From contig JADDOH010023125.1 of the NCBI GenBank assembly GCA_016648135.1, positions 124,001 through 188,000 of the forward strand: a stretch of DNA of 64,000 nucleotides, given 5' to 3'. Below, in pieces: positions 10,945 to 22,149 of the stretch. Numbering within the stretch: position 1 is the first letter of the stretch; every line of letters starts with the position of its first letter. The notes under the pieces were generated by a model that was given only the letters and a program-made list of their open reading frames with translations, did not search any database and was not told where the DNA came from. This DNA is from Agrypnia vestita (lineage: Eukaryota > Arthropoda > Insecta > Trichoptera > Phryganeidae). The translations under genes and the position numbers were made by a program.

Positions 10945-11285
10945 ACATACTTACTTACTTACTTACCATCACGCCGTTTCCCCGTGGGAGTAGGCAGAGA
11001 GGATAGAACGCCACACTCTTCTGTCCTGGTATACAACTCTCGCCTCATCACATTCATGCATCTTCGCATGCACGACCGCCGGTTGTTGAGGCTTATAACG
11101 GGACCATCTTTCAGTATATGGTTAATCTGGTCATGTCACGTCTTCCGCGGTCGCCCTCTCTTTCTTGCGCTATCAATACTTGCACTATACATCTATTCTT
11201 TCTTACCATTCTTTCCTCATGCATCCGCTCAACACGCCCAAACCATCTGAGTGACACTTTTTTAATTCTATTAATTTTGCTAAGA
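10945..11285 (-). pseudogene. LINE 3' end relic (TAAG/TTAG-tail family)
   Basis: On the minus strand this encodes the last part of the LINE ORF (GRPRKT-like, then the Cys/Arg-rich segment), followed by the conserved GGAAACGGCGTGATGG end and a TAAG tetranucleotide tail (10950-10970 as CTTA repeats on plus). It is severely 5'-truncated, with frameshifts. The same end occurs at 3500, 11985, 12488, 23950 and 47366. Confidence 0.8.
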
Positions 11286-11402
11286 TCAGATTTACATTCA
11301 TTCTTAATATCTTCAAAACCTAATTATTATAGAAACCATTAATTTTATTAATCTCAATTATATTTACTATTTTAATCTACACCGAGTAAACTTCTAATAA
11401 TT

Positions 11403-11709
11403 GGCCGTATTCTGAACTAAGCAATATTGCTATTTCTGTATCTTAAGAGGTACATAACATTGTAATGCCGCCTATTTTGACGTTTTAAGTTTGACAGTTA
11501 TGAAATTAATGAATTCAATCAATTAGAAAGCTCATTATTCATCATTGTGAATAACTCTACGTTTGTCTTCGTTTTAGAGCTTTCTGATTGATTGAATTCA
11601 TTGATTTTAAACCTGTCAAACTTAAGACGTCAAAATTGGTGGCATTACGATGTTATGCATAACTGTCGAGATACAGAAATAGCAATATTGCTTAGTTCAG
11701 AATACGGCC
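11403..11709. mobile_element. Fold-back MITE with about 140-bp arms
   Basis: The left arm starts GGCCGTATTCTGAACTAAGC and the right arm is its near-perfect inverted copy, ending GCTTAGTTCAGAATACGGCC. The arms also share AATATTGCTATTTCTG, TTTTGACG..TTAAGTTTGACAG and ATGAATTCAATCAAT. The loop is about 30 bases. Weaker inverted similarity extends to about 11396 and 11716, so exact ends and target duplication are not resolved. Non-coding; the transposase family is unknown. Confidence 0.8.
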
Positions 11710-11984
11710 GATTATCAGTGTAATCCTGCTAATGATTGTTTAAGTATGAATCATCAAACAATTGTAATTATCGTAGTAACATACTCCTTTTAATATTTTC
11801 ATTAATATTTGGTATTAATATCTGTTGAATTCAAAAGGTTATTATAGTCTGAGCATATACATGGGATGGGAGAGGATTTCCTATTACTGGTGGACTGGTC
11901 GAAAAGGAAAAGAGGTAGCTCTGCGTCGTAGATCTGAATGGGACATGGAAGGATAGCAAGCTCATTTCGGGAGAATCATCAATG

Positions 11985-12180
11985 GAAAATGGTAGTGACA
12001 TATACTGGAAGATGGTAATACTGGAAGATGGTAGTGACAGAAGCCTCAACAACCGTCGAGCTTGCACGCGAAGATGTATGAATGTGGATGAGGCGAGAGT
12101 TGTGTGTCAAGACAGAAGAGTGTGGCGCTCTTTCCTTTCCACGGGGAAACGGCGTGATGGTAAGTAGGTAAGTATGTAAG
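11985..12180 (+). pseudogene. LINE 3' end relic, plus orientation
   Basis: Carries the terminal Cys/Arg-rich coding segment (read from about 12030), VCQDRRVWRS at about 12104-12133, then GGAAACGGCGTGATGG and a TAAG-type tail (12160-12180). It lies in inverted orientation to the copy at 10945-11285, with the fold-back MITE between them. The 5' part, with its repeated CTGGAAGATGGTA, is rearranged. Confidence 0.75.
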
Positions 12181-12487
12181 CATAGAGTTGGATTGTGGTC
12201 CAATTGTCTTATTATATCAAGGCTGTCGTCATTTCCGTCCCGCCAATCAGGTGGTACCTCTCGCAAAAAACAACTGCACCATGCAATTGAGGTTGGCTGT
12301 GTTTCAATATAACCAAAAAATACAGCTTAACATTATTTCGGGCATTTTTTCAATACTAGTGACCATGTATTTGCGAGTTAATTTGCCCCTTATAATTTTT
12401 ATTTAAGGAAATATATTTCTTTTTCAATATCTCGGCAAAAACTGAAAACGTGAATCAATTTTATTTTGGTGTTAAAAAAGTGACTTT

Positions 12488-12800
12488 TGGTTTTCTAACT
12501 AACTACCATCATGTCGTTTCTCCATGAGGGTATATAGAGAAAATGGAGTAACAATTTTCTGAACTCACACACAACTCCCGCCTCATACACATTTATACAA
12601 GCAATGCATGCAAGCTCCCCGATTGTCTTCAGACCATCTTCCAGTATTTAGTTTACCTGGTCTTGCAAAGTCTTTCGGCCTCTCTTTCTGGCGCCATGAA
12701 CACTTCTTACCATTCTTCCCTCTACGTCATACATTCTTCTTTCATACGCCATTCTTTCCTCGTTCACTGGCTCAACACATTCAAACTACCGACTATGAGC
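12488..12800 (-). pseudogene. LINE 3' end relic, diverged
   Basis: The minus strand ends in CGACATGATGGTAG and a short TAGT tail (12488-12510), a diverged form of the family end. Similarity to the other copies continues through the CCATCTTCCAG-like and TCTTACCATTCTT segments on plus. This is the most degraded copy of the family here. Confidence 0.65.
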
Positions 12801-12804
12801 AACC

Positions 12805-14310
12805 CCTTTTTACCCTTTTATGGGTTATGGGAAAGAAAGGCGATAAGCTGAAAAGGTCTAAAAGATCGACTTCGTAATTCAGCTTATACCATCATCATAA
12901 GTTTCCTGTTCCTATTGCTTTAACATCCTTTCAATCTTGCGTAATCATACATCATTTGAGTTATTTAAAATGTTGTCACGGAAACACTTAAAACGTATTA
13001 ATGTTTTATTAATTAATCAATGTCACTGGACACGAATTTAAACCCCGTTCTTTAATTCACAAAGACTTCGTAATTTGCATTAATTTTTACTTCTTAATAT
13101 TTCATAAATACGTAGGTAGGTACTTTTCTATTTCCCTTTACTCTCATCTATCGCTCATTTATGGTCAATCGTGCGGGTTCACAATTCGCTATTTTCTATG
13201 ACATCGCGTTCTGTCACAATAACGTACTGTATGCTGTATGCTTATAAATACGCGGCACGATGCCGCTGCGTATTTATAAAACTCAATGTTTTAGATGCTT
13301 CGCGAATCTTCGAGAGAGACCGACCTCTCCACATTTGTAGTGATTTCCAATTTATTGTAAAACGAGTAGAGCGCTATACAATCCTCGATTACGTGCACTT
13401 ATTGTTTTAGACTATCCTGACAATATCTATTAAAGATTTTCTGCTACTAATCACATTTCAAACAATTATCTTATGTTAGGAAGAGAAAAATGCGTTACAC
13501 GTCTCAGACATATGTATCTTTTAAAGAGAAAAAACGCGTAATATGTCTCCGACAACACATATTATCATCTGTTTTTTCCTACATACTTTTTCCTCATTAG
13601 TGTAAACAACAACACGAAATACCTGTGATAACAACATCATTAAAATTGACGTGGCAGTTACTTTGTAATGCAATTTGGTTTTATTTTTATTTTATTCCAA
13701 TAAACTAATTGTATTTAGCAGACACGTTAGTTATACATTTGTCATTGCTATAGTAGAGGTGCATTTCCTCTCATCTTCAGATATTGGTTATCATTTATAG
13801 TTGATGACTGATAACGTTCATTCACACCTGATGACGAAACGATCTGCATCCATCGAAAAAAAAAATGTATGATTTAAGTAGAGAGCCAGCTAAAAAATGG
13901 TCTATTTCTAAGGCCATAAAAGTTATAATTATTATGTTCTGTCGAAGCCTTCTGAAATGATAAGGGGCGTTTATTGAAGCTGGACCGTGTAAATAGGCCA
14001 GCTCCAGGGAGATAATCGCTCGTGCAAATAACAATTGTATTCAAACTAACAAGTCAACCAGGACAAATGTAAGACCAGAAAACCACCCAAAAATAATATC
14101 GACTTACCAGATGGATGGATCCTGGACTTCTTGCACGACTGCGGCGTTCTTCCCATGCGATTATTTAATTTTGGCTTCTTTCGAAAGGCGCGCTGATTTC
14201 TATGCACTTGTAGGTAATGCGAACACTGTCTCTTCAATTTATATTATATATGGCGTACTCGCGTGAGCGGCTCAAAACACAGAAGTTTGATTTTAAAAAT
14301 TTGCTGAAGT
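12805..14310. other. No gene supported
   Basis: Mixed AT-rich DNA. Patches at 13140-13400 and 13940-14270 are less AT-rich and contain short open frames without family resemblance. No repeat of this window is recognised here. Confidence 0.4.
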
Positions 14311-16270
14311 AGGGACAAATGGAGAATAGGGCGTTGGGATTTCTAATAATAATTAATAACTTTTTTCTGTATAATTAAGTATTCTGATTCTAATAATGTC
14401 GTAAAATAATGTCGCACACTATTATTTATTAATATTAAACGAGTATTTTCAATTTAAAAATCGTAATTATTTTCATAGTAAGTTTTGACAACAAACCTTT
14501 TCCTTTGAATTTCCTGGAAGTTATATGAAATATAAATAAATTTTTCCTGTAAATTTAAGAGTCCTGATTTCAATAATGTCATAAAATAATGTTGTACTCT
14601 TATATTTATAAATATTACACAAGTAATTCCAACTAAAAAATCGTAATTATTTTCTTCATAAATTTAACAAATAAACGATTTTATCATAGAATATAGACTA
14701 AAAAGATTTTATCCATTTTATCTATACAAAATGCAAACTATAAACAACACGATATTTTATTCAAAGATAAAAGTAGGTACTATAAAACAATAAAATATAC
14801 TGCATTACACACAGTTTTAATTGAACAAATAATAATATTAAAGAATAAAATAAGTAAATAAATAAATAAATAATAATATTAAAGAATAAAATAAGAATAA
14901 CACAAATTATTGAATAAATTGTACATTCAACTAGTAAATAAAAATAACGAAACATAACGTGATCTAAAAATAAATTCGCAATAAAAGTAAATAACCTAAA
15001 CTATAAACTTGTAATTAAATTAACTTATCAAACCTAACCTAACCTATAAATGTATAACTAAATTATCAAACCAAACCTAACCTAATCCATAAATTTGTAA
15101 TTAAATTCAGTAACCAAACTTAACCTAACCTAACCTATAAATTTATAATTAAATTAACTAACCAAACCTAACCTAACCTATAAATTAATAATTAAATTAA
15201 CTAACAAAACCTAACCTAACCTAACCTATAAATTTTTTATTAAATCAAGTAACCAAACCTAACCTAACCTATAAATTTGTCATTAAACCAAATAACCTAA
15301 CCTAACCTAACCTAATCAAAACTAATAACCTAACCTAACCAAACCTAATAACCTAACCTAACCAAAACTAATAACCTAACCTAATCTAACCAAAACTAAT
15401 AACCTAACCTAACCAAACCTAATAACCTAACCTATCCAAAACCAATAACCCAACCTAACCAAAACTAATAACCTAACCTAACGAAAACTAATAACCTAAC
15501 CTAATCAAACCTAATAACCTAACCTAACCAAAACTAATAACCTAACCTAACCTAACCAAAACTAATAACCTAACCTAACCAAACATAATAACCTAACCTA
15601 ACCAAAACTAATAACCTAACCTAACCTAACCAAAACTAATAACCTAACCTAACCAAACCTAATAACCTAACCTAACCAAACATAATAACCATGTACATAT
15701 AATAATGAACTAAAAAACAACAAGAAAAAACATTATAAGTCACTCACCAATTCAAAATGAAATTAATCACTTTCATCTTCTTAATTAACTTTTGATAGTC
15801 TTAAAATCAGGCCCATTAATAAAATACAAAAAGTACCTACGTTCAATATTCATCATATTTATTTCGTCTATAAATATTTTGTCATGTAAACTTATACATT
15901 GTCTTTGATTTTCACATTTTTCCATGAAATGTCAAAATATACGGTACATTTTTCGAAACTTTAAATTGTGATATCTTATTTAATACTTACTATTTAAACG
16001 TAAATTATCTTTCATTTTGTTATTAGCACATTCAATAATATAGTGAAATACTCATTTTCGTTGTTTATGCAATGGGGTCATTGTATTGAATTTAGCCCCT
16101 ACTATGAAAATAATTACGATTTTTAAATTGAAAATACTCGTTTAATATAAATAAATAATATTGTGCGACATTATTTTATGACATTATTAAAATCAGAATA
16201 CTCAATTATACCGAAAAAAGTTATTAATTATTATTAGAAATCCCAACGCCCTATTCTGCATTCCACCCCT
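14311..16270. mobile_element. Long-TIR DNA transposon-like element filled with CCTAA-type repeats
   Basis: The left end (AGGGACAAATGGAGAATAGGGCGTTGGG) and right end (inverted, ending CCCCT at 16270) are terminal inverted repeats of about 170 bp with only scattered differences. Immediately outside both ends is GAAGT (14306-14310 and 16271-16275), consistent with a 5-bp target-site duplication. Inside are a diverged direct copy of the TIR (14530-14665), AT-rich DNA, and the CCTAA-rich arrays at 15002-15690. No transposase is present. AG...CT termini and long TIRs recall Polintons, but those duplicate 6 bp and are far larger, so superfamily is open. Confidence 0.8.
15002..15690 (+). repeat. Tandem arrays rich in CCTAA (TTAGG on the other strand)
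   Basis: Two subarrays adjoin. 15002-15290 has about seven units of 43-48 bases, each a TATAAATTT..ATTAAATTAACTAACCAAA stretch plus two or three CCTAA. 15290-15690 has about 16 units of 22-27 bases of the type AACCTAACCTAACCAAAACTAAT. TTAGG is the usual insect telomere repeat, but here the units are interrupted and lie wholly between the inverted repeats of a transposon-like element, so this is not a chromosome end. Confidence 0.85.
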
Positions 16271-16369
16271 GAAGTACAATTCACAACGTGATGGCGAAGT
16301 TTTTCAATATATATTTTTACAAAACAAAAAGAATGCGATGTGTAAATTTTCCGCCGATGTTTTTGAATT

Positions 16370-16960
16370 TAGAGTGCGAAGTGAACCGAAGTGTCGTCGT
16401 TCCAAACCATCTAGTCAGGGGGTAGTCACTCCGGATGGCCACAGATCGAACAAACATCGCGATTGACATGACAGAAAAATGATAAAATAATTATTTGCAC
16501 AAACACCTTCTGTAAAACATATTCTAAGTTATAAAAATGTCTGTTAGCCGCCACGTTGCACCTAAGTGATATGGCCGCGGGTTCGTGACAATCTCACGCC
16601 CCAGTTATGAAAGGCCTAATAATTTTTCGAAATTGAACAATAACGACGAACGGCTGAAGTATGAAATTTAGAATCCATTTATGTGGAAAGACGGCCGAGC
16701 CGTGTCAGTCGCCTGTGAACCCATTCTCTGAACTTCCGCGAGGAAGCCTCGGCTCCCACGCTCCCGGAGACCCGTGCCTCATCTTCTCAGAGCATTATCC
16801 GCCGGCTCTAATTAGACCTGCCACGCGGGAACAGACTGCCCGCATTACGGTGATAGTACAGGGAATAATCCCATTGTTTATCGTTCTCCAACACGACGTA
16901 CCGAAGCACTCGTCGAGTGTCATCCGTGTCTTCTATTCATTATCAAATCTCTATAATCCA
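16370..16960. promoter_or_regulatory. GC-richer single-copy island, possible conserved element
   Basis: Densest from 16640 to 16930. A plus-strand frame is open from 16661 to 16972 (103 codons), but the sequence shows no recognised domain. The block holds homeodomain-type TAATTAG (16808-16814). No repeat family of this window is present. A conserved enhancer or an exon of an unrecognised gene are the alternatives. Confidence 0.25.
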
Positions 16961-16999
16961 CAAACAAAATAAACCCCCAACTTCCAAGATATATAATGA

Positions 17000-18190
17000 A
17001 TGTCTCTCAGAGACAAAGCTACTTTATGTGGAAAAGTAAGTATGGAAATCTTTGGCTGTTAATAGGGCTTACGACATATTTATTACATGGCTGGTTTAAG
17101 TGATCACTTCACACAATGTAACTTTTACAATTCCACCCAAGATTTACCAAAACATCTATAAAATTTTTGGGAGTTATATATATGTTATTTATGTACAAGA
17201 CATGAGACTCCAATTTCTACATCTACCTACCGTCAACTTAACCAGAAAACAATTCAACATAATTGCATGATACAGGGTATTAAGATAAGTTGGTCCGTTT
17301 TTCCCGATGAAGAAGACAAGACGACACAAAAAAAGAAATACATCACATTAGTTAAAAAAGTATTCTTCTTTATTATTTTCAACTTCTTGCCAAAGTTTTA
17401 AAAGGTTTCGATACCACTGCAATTAAAACCATGGAGTATTGACTGTATTGACTGAAAGTCACTCACTTTTTCTTGATATTCCATTTTGAAGGCCTGTAAT
17501 TAAATTAAATAATAAACGATGTAACGTTAAAAAACATTTCTTTTAAATGAAGTATGACCAATACTATTTTTTTTACTTTTGGCGCGCGTTTTAAAATTTA
17601 AAAAAAACCGGTTACCTAATATTTTCGTCAGACGCATTAGTTCAATTCTTAATGTAACTTTCGCATGAAAATTTACTTTGATCGCTATCTGGGCATATTA
17701 AAAAAAATCATAATGCTTATGTAAAAACCTCAAAATTTTAGGTCTAGATATTATATTATTTATCATTTTAAAAGAAAATAAAATTTATGTTGTAATAAGA
17801 TATGATATTGACTATTTTCACAAAAGTGCTTTTATTTCGGTTTGAGTTTGCTGTGCGTTCTGTATAATTGCGTTCAATTTTCGTAAATAAATAGATAAAG
17901 AAACTCTCAAACGTACCAATTCTTATTTTCTTTAGCTTTTATTTTATTTATGGGTGTTTTCTTTAGCTTGCTTGCATACTTTGTTAAACATGGAAATCCC
18001 TCGTTGCTATAAGATTCTGATATAAGAAGATACAAAAATCGACTTTAACACCGTTCTAGGATGGGTTTCAAACACCAGTATTTAACAACACCAGTACTAA
18101 TTTTTTTGAATGATCAAATATTTTCCGATGTCGAAATCTATTTAGGTGATTCGAACAGGAGCAGAAAAATATTCCCATGCGTTTCAGGAA
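17000..18190. other. AT-rich DNA, no gene supported
   Basis: No recognisable frame or repeat. The open frame that begins at 18061 overlaps the fold-back at 18195 and is not considered a gene. Confidence 0.45.
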
Positions 18191-18194
18191 TAAA

Positions 18195-18445
18195 TCAACA
18201 TATCGAGTGTAGACAGCCAAAAGGGTTAGTGATTATTTCGAACTTTAAAAAAGATCAAAAGAATGTTCTGTCAATATTTATTTCATCATTTGACGAATTT
18301 CATACTTGTTTTTCCAAAACAAATATGGAAATCGTTTAATAATAAAATATTAACAAAATCAGATTGACAAAACTTTATTTTGCTCTCCTGTACAGTTCAA
18401 AATAATCAATAACGCCCTTTTGACTGTCTACCCTCGATATATATT
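18195..18445. repeat. Fold-back (inverted repeat) element
   Basis: ATATCGAGTGTAGACAGCCA (18200-18219) and the following CAAAAGGGTTAGTGATTATTT reappear inverted as AATAATCAATAACGCCCTTTTG and GACTGTCTACCCTCGATAT (to about 18441). Weaker inverted similarity continues inward (TCAAAAGAATGTTCTGTCAA against its counterpart). This is probably a MITE relic. Ends are not defined. Confidence 0.6.
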
Positions 18446-18449
18446 GAAT

Positions 18450-19760
18450 AATTAACTTAAATCACTGTATGAAGATACCTACTTGTGGATGTGAAATAAA
18501 TAAAATCTGTTTGTGTTTATGTAAGAAGTAAAATGTCTATCCTTTTGAAATAGGGCATAATGGAATGTGTGTATGAAGTAAAGGCAACTGACGCGTACTG
18601 CAGAATCTCAGGTTTAGTAAAAAGCGCGCTGTTGGTGCGGAAAGGGTATCCGCTTTAATGCATCACAGTTAGACATAAAAACGCAACACCAGACAAAACG
18701 AACTCAAAAGGAAAAAGTTTTTGTTTCTTCCACGAAAGCAAACAGTTTTATGGAATATTCTTTATCGCTGTATCTAGAAAAGTTTTGCTGAAACTCAGTG
18801 TCAAGTGGCACAAAAAATGAACACAATTTTATCATCCTGGGAAAAATCCGATGTTGAAAAACATGTAACAGATTTATCATGAAGCCATATTTTCAGAGGA
18901 ATTGAGAAAACGGTATGATTGTAATATTTTTGTGAGGAATTTTTCGGAATATTCTAGTGAAACTTCGTGAAAGTCCGTTTTAAAATATATTAAAAAATAA
19001 TAACACTTTTAATATATTATATAAGTTTACTTTAAAATAAGTTTACTTCAATTATTTTTTTATTGTAATAATTATAAGATTTTAAATGCTGACGCATCAT
19101 CTTTAGTTATATTTCTAATATTAAACTTACTAAAGGACTACTATTTAAAGTTGAGGATTAGGGAGGGGGGATTAGAGTCAGGTGGGTATAAGGGCGTGGT
19201 TAAACGCAGAAGAGGGGAAGTAATAGAAGGTGATTTATTACATTTTTGTTATAATTTGATGATAAGTTTTCTAAGATGTCCAGCTTTTTTTACAATCGTG
19301 TGCTTTCTATGCAATTCTATGCTATCAGTGTCGAAATGACGACTTTCAGTTCTTGCCTATGCTAAAAGTGGTCGGCCATTTCTGAATTAATGCTGATGTT
19401 TTTGATTCCTCTCAAGTTCTTCCTTCTTGTCTCTATTTTTCTTTCAGTCTGTCCGATGTATGAAGCTTGAAAACCTTTACATTTTGTTTCACAGACACAC
19501 TTTTGGCTATCGGATTTATTATTTAAAATATATTTTCTGTTATTATTATTTGTACATAAAGCCTGTTTAAAAGTTTTTCTCTACATATTTTTGAAGATAC
19601 ATGGTTAATTTTCCTACATATAGAATCCTCTTCCACGGTTTTTCTGTTTGAATATAATTATTTATATGTTTTTATATGCTACTAACTTTTTATTTTATTT
19701 TCACCTGTTTTATTTACTGATTCAAGGACCAGTTCATTTATTTTCTACGTTGCTTTTTTA
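18450..19760. other. No gene supported
   Basis: Mixed AT-rich sequence with poor frames. A purine-rich patch at 19150-19230 has nothing recognisable. Confidence 0.4.
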
Positions 19761-19762
19761 TA

Positions 19763-20305
19763 CAGGGTTATTTGGAACACATTAATAACCTCGCAGGACT
19801 ATATTTCTGCCTTCATTATGAGTCGAAAATGTTCAAGCTATCATGACCTAATATCAATAGTTATGGAGATATTCGACATCAAAGTTTGCATTTTTTTTCA
19901 ATACCTGTATCTTATTTTTTGTAATACATTGGACTATCATAACAGTAACTAATATGGATTACGAAAAATTCATTCGTTTCAATACAAGTTAAATAAAATG
20001 ATAAAAACCCTGAAAAATTTCAATTGGAATATTTTCCAATTGTAATTCGGAGGTGTAAGGTTTTTATTATTTCATTTGACGTGTATTAAAGGGAATGAAT
20101 TTTTCATATTCAATATAAGTTACTTTAATGATAGTCCAACGTTTTACAAAAAATAAGTAAGAAATATTGAGAAAAAAATGCAGACTTTGATGTCGCATAT
20201 CTCCGTAACTATTGGTATTAGGTCATGATAGTTGAACGTTTTCAACTCATAATCAAGGCAGGAATATAGTCCTGCGAGATTATTAATGTTTTCCAAATAA
20301 CCCTG
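19763..20305. mobile_element. Fold-back MITE with TA target duplication (family C, complete copy)
   Basis: Ends CAGGGTTATTTGGAA and its inverse TTCCAAATAACCCTG, with TA on both outer sides (19761-19762 and 20306-20307), as in Tc1/mariner-type insertion. Each arm runs about 250 bp and is nearly palindromic. Shared pieces include GACTATAT.CCTGC, TCATGACCTAATA and AAAGT.TGCATTTTTTTC. Non-coding. Partial relatives lie at 20620, 46630 and 59640, with a diverged cousin at 48882. Confidence 0.85.
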
Positions 20306-20619
20306 TATATGATTGTTTTGTGAACTTCATTTTTTTCAGTTGGTATTACTGTTGTCAAGTAGAGCGTGCTATTGGAGCGAAAGCGCACTAATAAACAATT
20401 TGCTACGCGCTACTAACTTTCATGTCATTCAATTAATCACTTGTTTAAACAAATTTATGCTCCAATTAATAGCTTAATTATTTCAACCTGGTTAAAATCT
20501 TAGTAGTCCGATGTTTTAACGTTTTCTTAACTCGAAGCAAATTTTCGTTTTTTGCTTCAAGTTAAGAATTTGCTTTTTCATTTGCTGTGCTAAACTTTAG
20601 TCTGTTAAAGTTTTAATGT

Positions 20620-20820
20620 GTCAATATAAGATTCTGTAATGACAGTTCAACATTTTGCAAAAATAAGTCAGAAATATCAAAAAAAAAAAGCAAACTTTGA
20701 TATTGCATATTTGCATAACTATTGATATTAGGTCACGTTTGCTTGAAGATTTTCCACTCGTTATCAAGGCAGGAATCCACCTATAAAGTTTTTGGTACTA
20801 GCTATAAGACACTCTGTATT
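20620..20820 (+). mobile_element. Half copy of fold-back family C
   Basis: Matches the right arm of 19763-20305: CAATATAAG, then GACAGTTCAACATTTTGCAAAAATAAGT, CTTTGATATTGCATAT, AACTATTGATATTAGGTCA and ATCAAGGCAGGAAT in the same order. The left arm is missing. The last part (20780-20820) diverges. Confidence 0.7.
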
Positions 20821-21179
20821 ACATTATTACAAAATATTTGTAATGTTTTATTTATTCCCAATGAGTTAGAAAACTCATTCCGGAAGAAAAGACCGGGAGG
20901 GAAAAACAAGAAAGACTTTAAATTACAAATGATAAGATTTAATCAGAAGTACGAAAAATAGTAAAAAAAAATGTATATGCTGATTATGTATAAAAGTATT
21001 CTAATGACGGAAAGCATCACTGGTTTATATAGCAATTGAGGAAATATTTTTAAGAGCTTTAGCCAGTATTTTTTTGTTACTGGAGACTAGCTCGCTAGGT
21101 AATACGTTATATTAAGTATAGGCGATGTATTGTAGGATAAATTGAAATATTATTGCTCTTGTTCGCCATTATCTGTAAC

Positions 21180-21500
21180 TGCAAGCCATTATCTATAGTC
21201 GCAAGACACCCTTCTAGATTTGTGCTGGCGTTGCGCCATTCTCCAGCTCGCGGCACTCGGAGCGTTCTGTTCTCGATTTGATTTTCGAAAAAAATCTCGG
21301 CGGCAGCTGCCGTCTTCCGCGGTAACCGCATGAGCGACAGACCGGAACCGCGGCCCGTGATTGGCCGAGCCGGATCGCGGAGCATGACTGCAGCGTCCAT
21401 CGGCCGAGGAAGCGTCCAATCGAGGCTCGCGGTTTTTATGGCCAGTTAGAAATTGATAATTCGGTTGAATATCGGACACAGGGGGCATATTGTACAATCG
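21180..21500. promoter_or_regulatory. CpG-rich island
   Basis: The sharpest composition change in the first 25 kb, with many CG dinucleotides from 21240 to 21420, including CCGCGGTAACCGC and GATTGGCCGAGCC. Two minus-strand frames are open at once, which argues for composition rather than coding. The product is not recognised. A promoter region, conserved regulatory DNA or a horizontally unrelated repeat fragment are all possible. Confidence 0.3.
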
Positions 21501-21994
21501 TCATTCTCGCTTTAGAATGAGAACTTGAGAGTTTTGGAGGATTTTTTAGGCGTAGTTGTAGATTATGGGGTTAAACTCAGATCTTTACAAGGGCAAGTAT
21601 CTAATATGACAATAGTCATTAGTTAGTTAGTTAACACTTACATTCTGACATTTGAGACGCTTTATCAATGAATAACAGCTGGTTACGCTAACTATAGACA
21701 GGAGAAAAATACAATAAATTAAGGAACTTATGAAATTTTTGTAATAACATATTTTAATACCATTATGATTAAAATAGCGAACACAGCAAGTTAAAAAATT
21801 CTCGCAAAAGCCATGTATTTTTGGAATACGTTAGTTAGATTCGGTTGGATTGACTAGCTTGGGTTATTTTACAAAGTCTCTTGTCTATGGTTTACGCCTC
21901 ATTAGTGGCGTGCAGCGCATACAAGCAAAAAAGCTGTGCATTAGTAAAGATTCTGAGAAACAAATATTAATTAAATAATCCTTATCTTAAGAAA

Positions 21995-22140
21995 AAGTTG
22001 ATTTAAAATTCTAGCCGTATTTCGTCCTACGGCTAGAAGTTTTATTTCTGACGTTTCCATTTAACGTGACGTATCTGTTTTTTTCGATTTAAAATTCTAG
22101 CCGTAATTCGCCTACGGCTAGAAGTTTTATTTCCGACTTT
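21995..22140. repeat. Two tandem hairpins built on CTAGCCGTA/TACGGCTAG
   Basis: AAATTCTAGCCGTA-loop-TACGGCTAGAAGTTTTATTT occurs twice about 86 bases apart (near 22010 and 22096). The 9-bp stems are identical, while the loops differ (TTTCGTCC and ATTCGCC). Confidence 0.75.
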
Positions 22141-22149
22141 TCTGTGCTT

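Noticed and set aside
13820..13850. CTGATGACGAAAC as a hammerhead core
   Set aside because: The box and GAAAC are adjacent, without room for stem II.
14761..14955. Hydrophobic minus-strand protein
   Set aside because: AT-rich interior of the long-TIR element with AAATAAATAAAT repeats; a chance frame.
15002..15690. A chromosome end (telomere)
   Set aside because: The CCTAA arrays are interrupted, lie between inverted repeats of a transposon-like element, and ordinary sequence continues on both sides.
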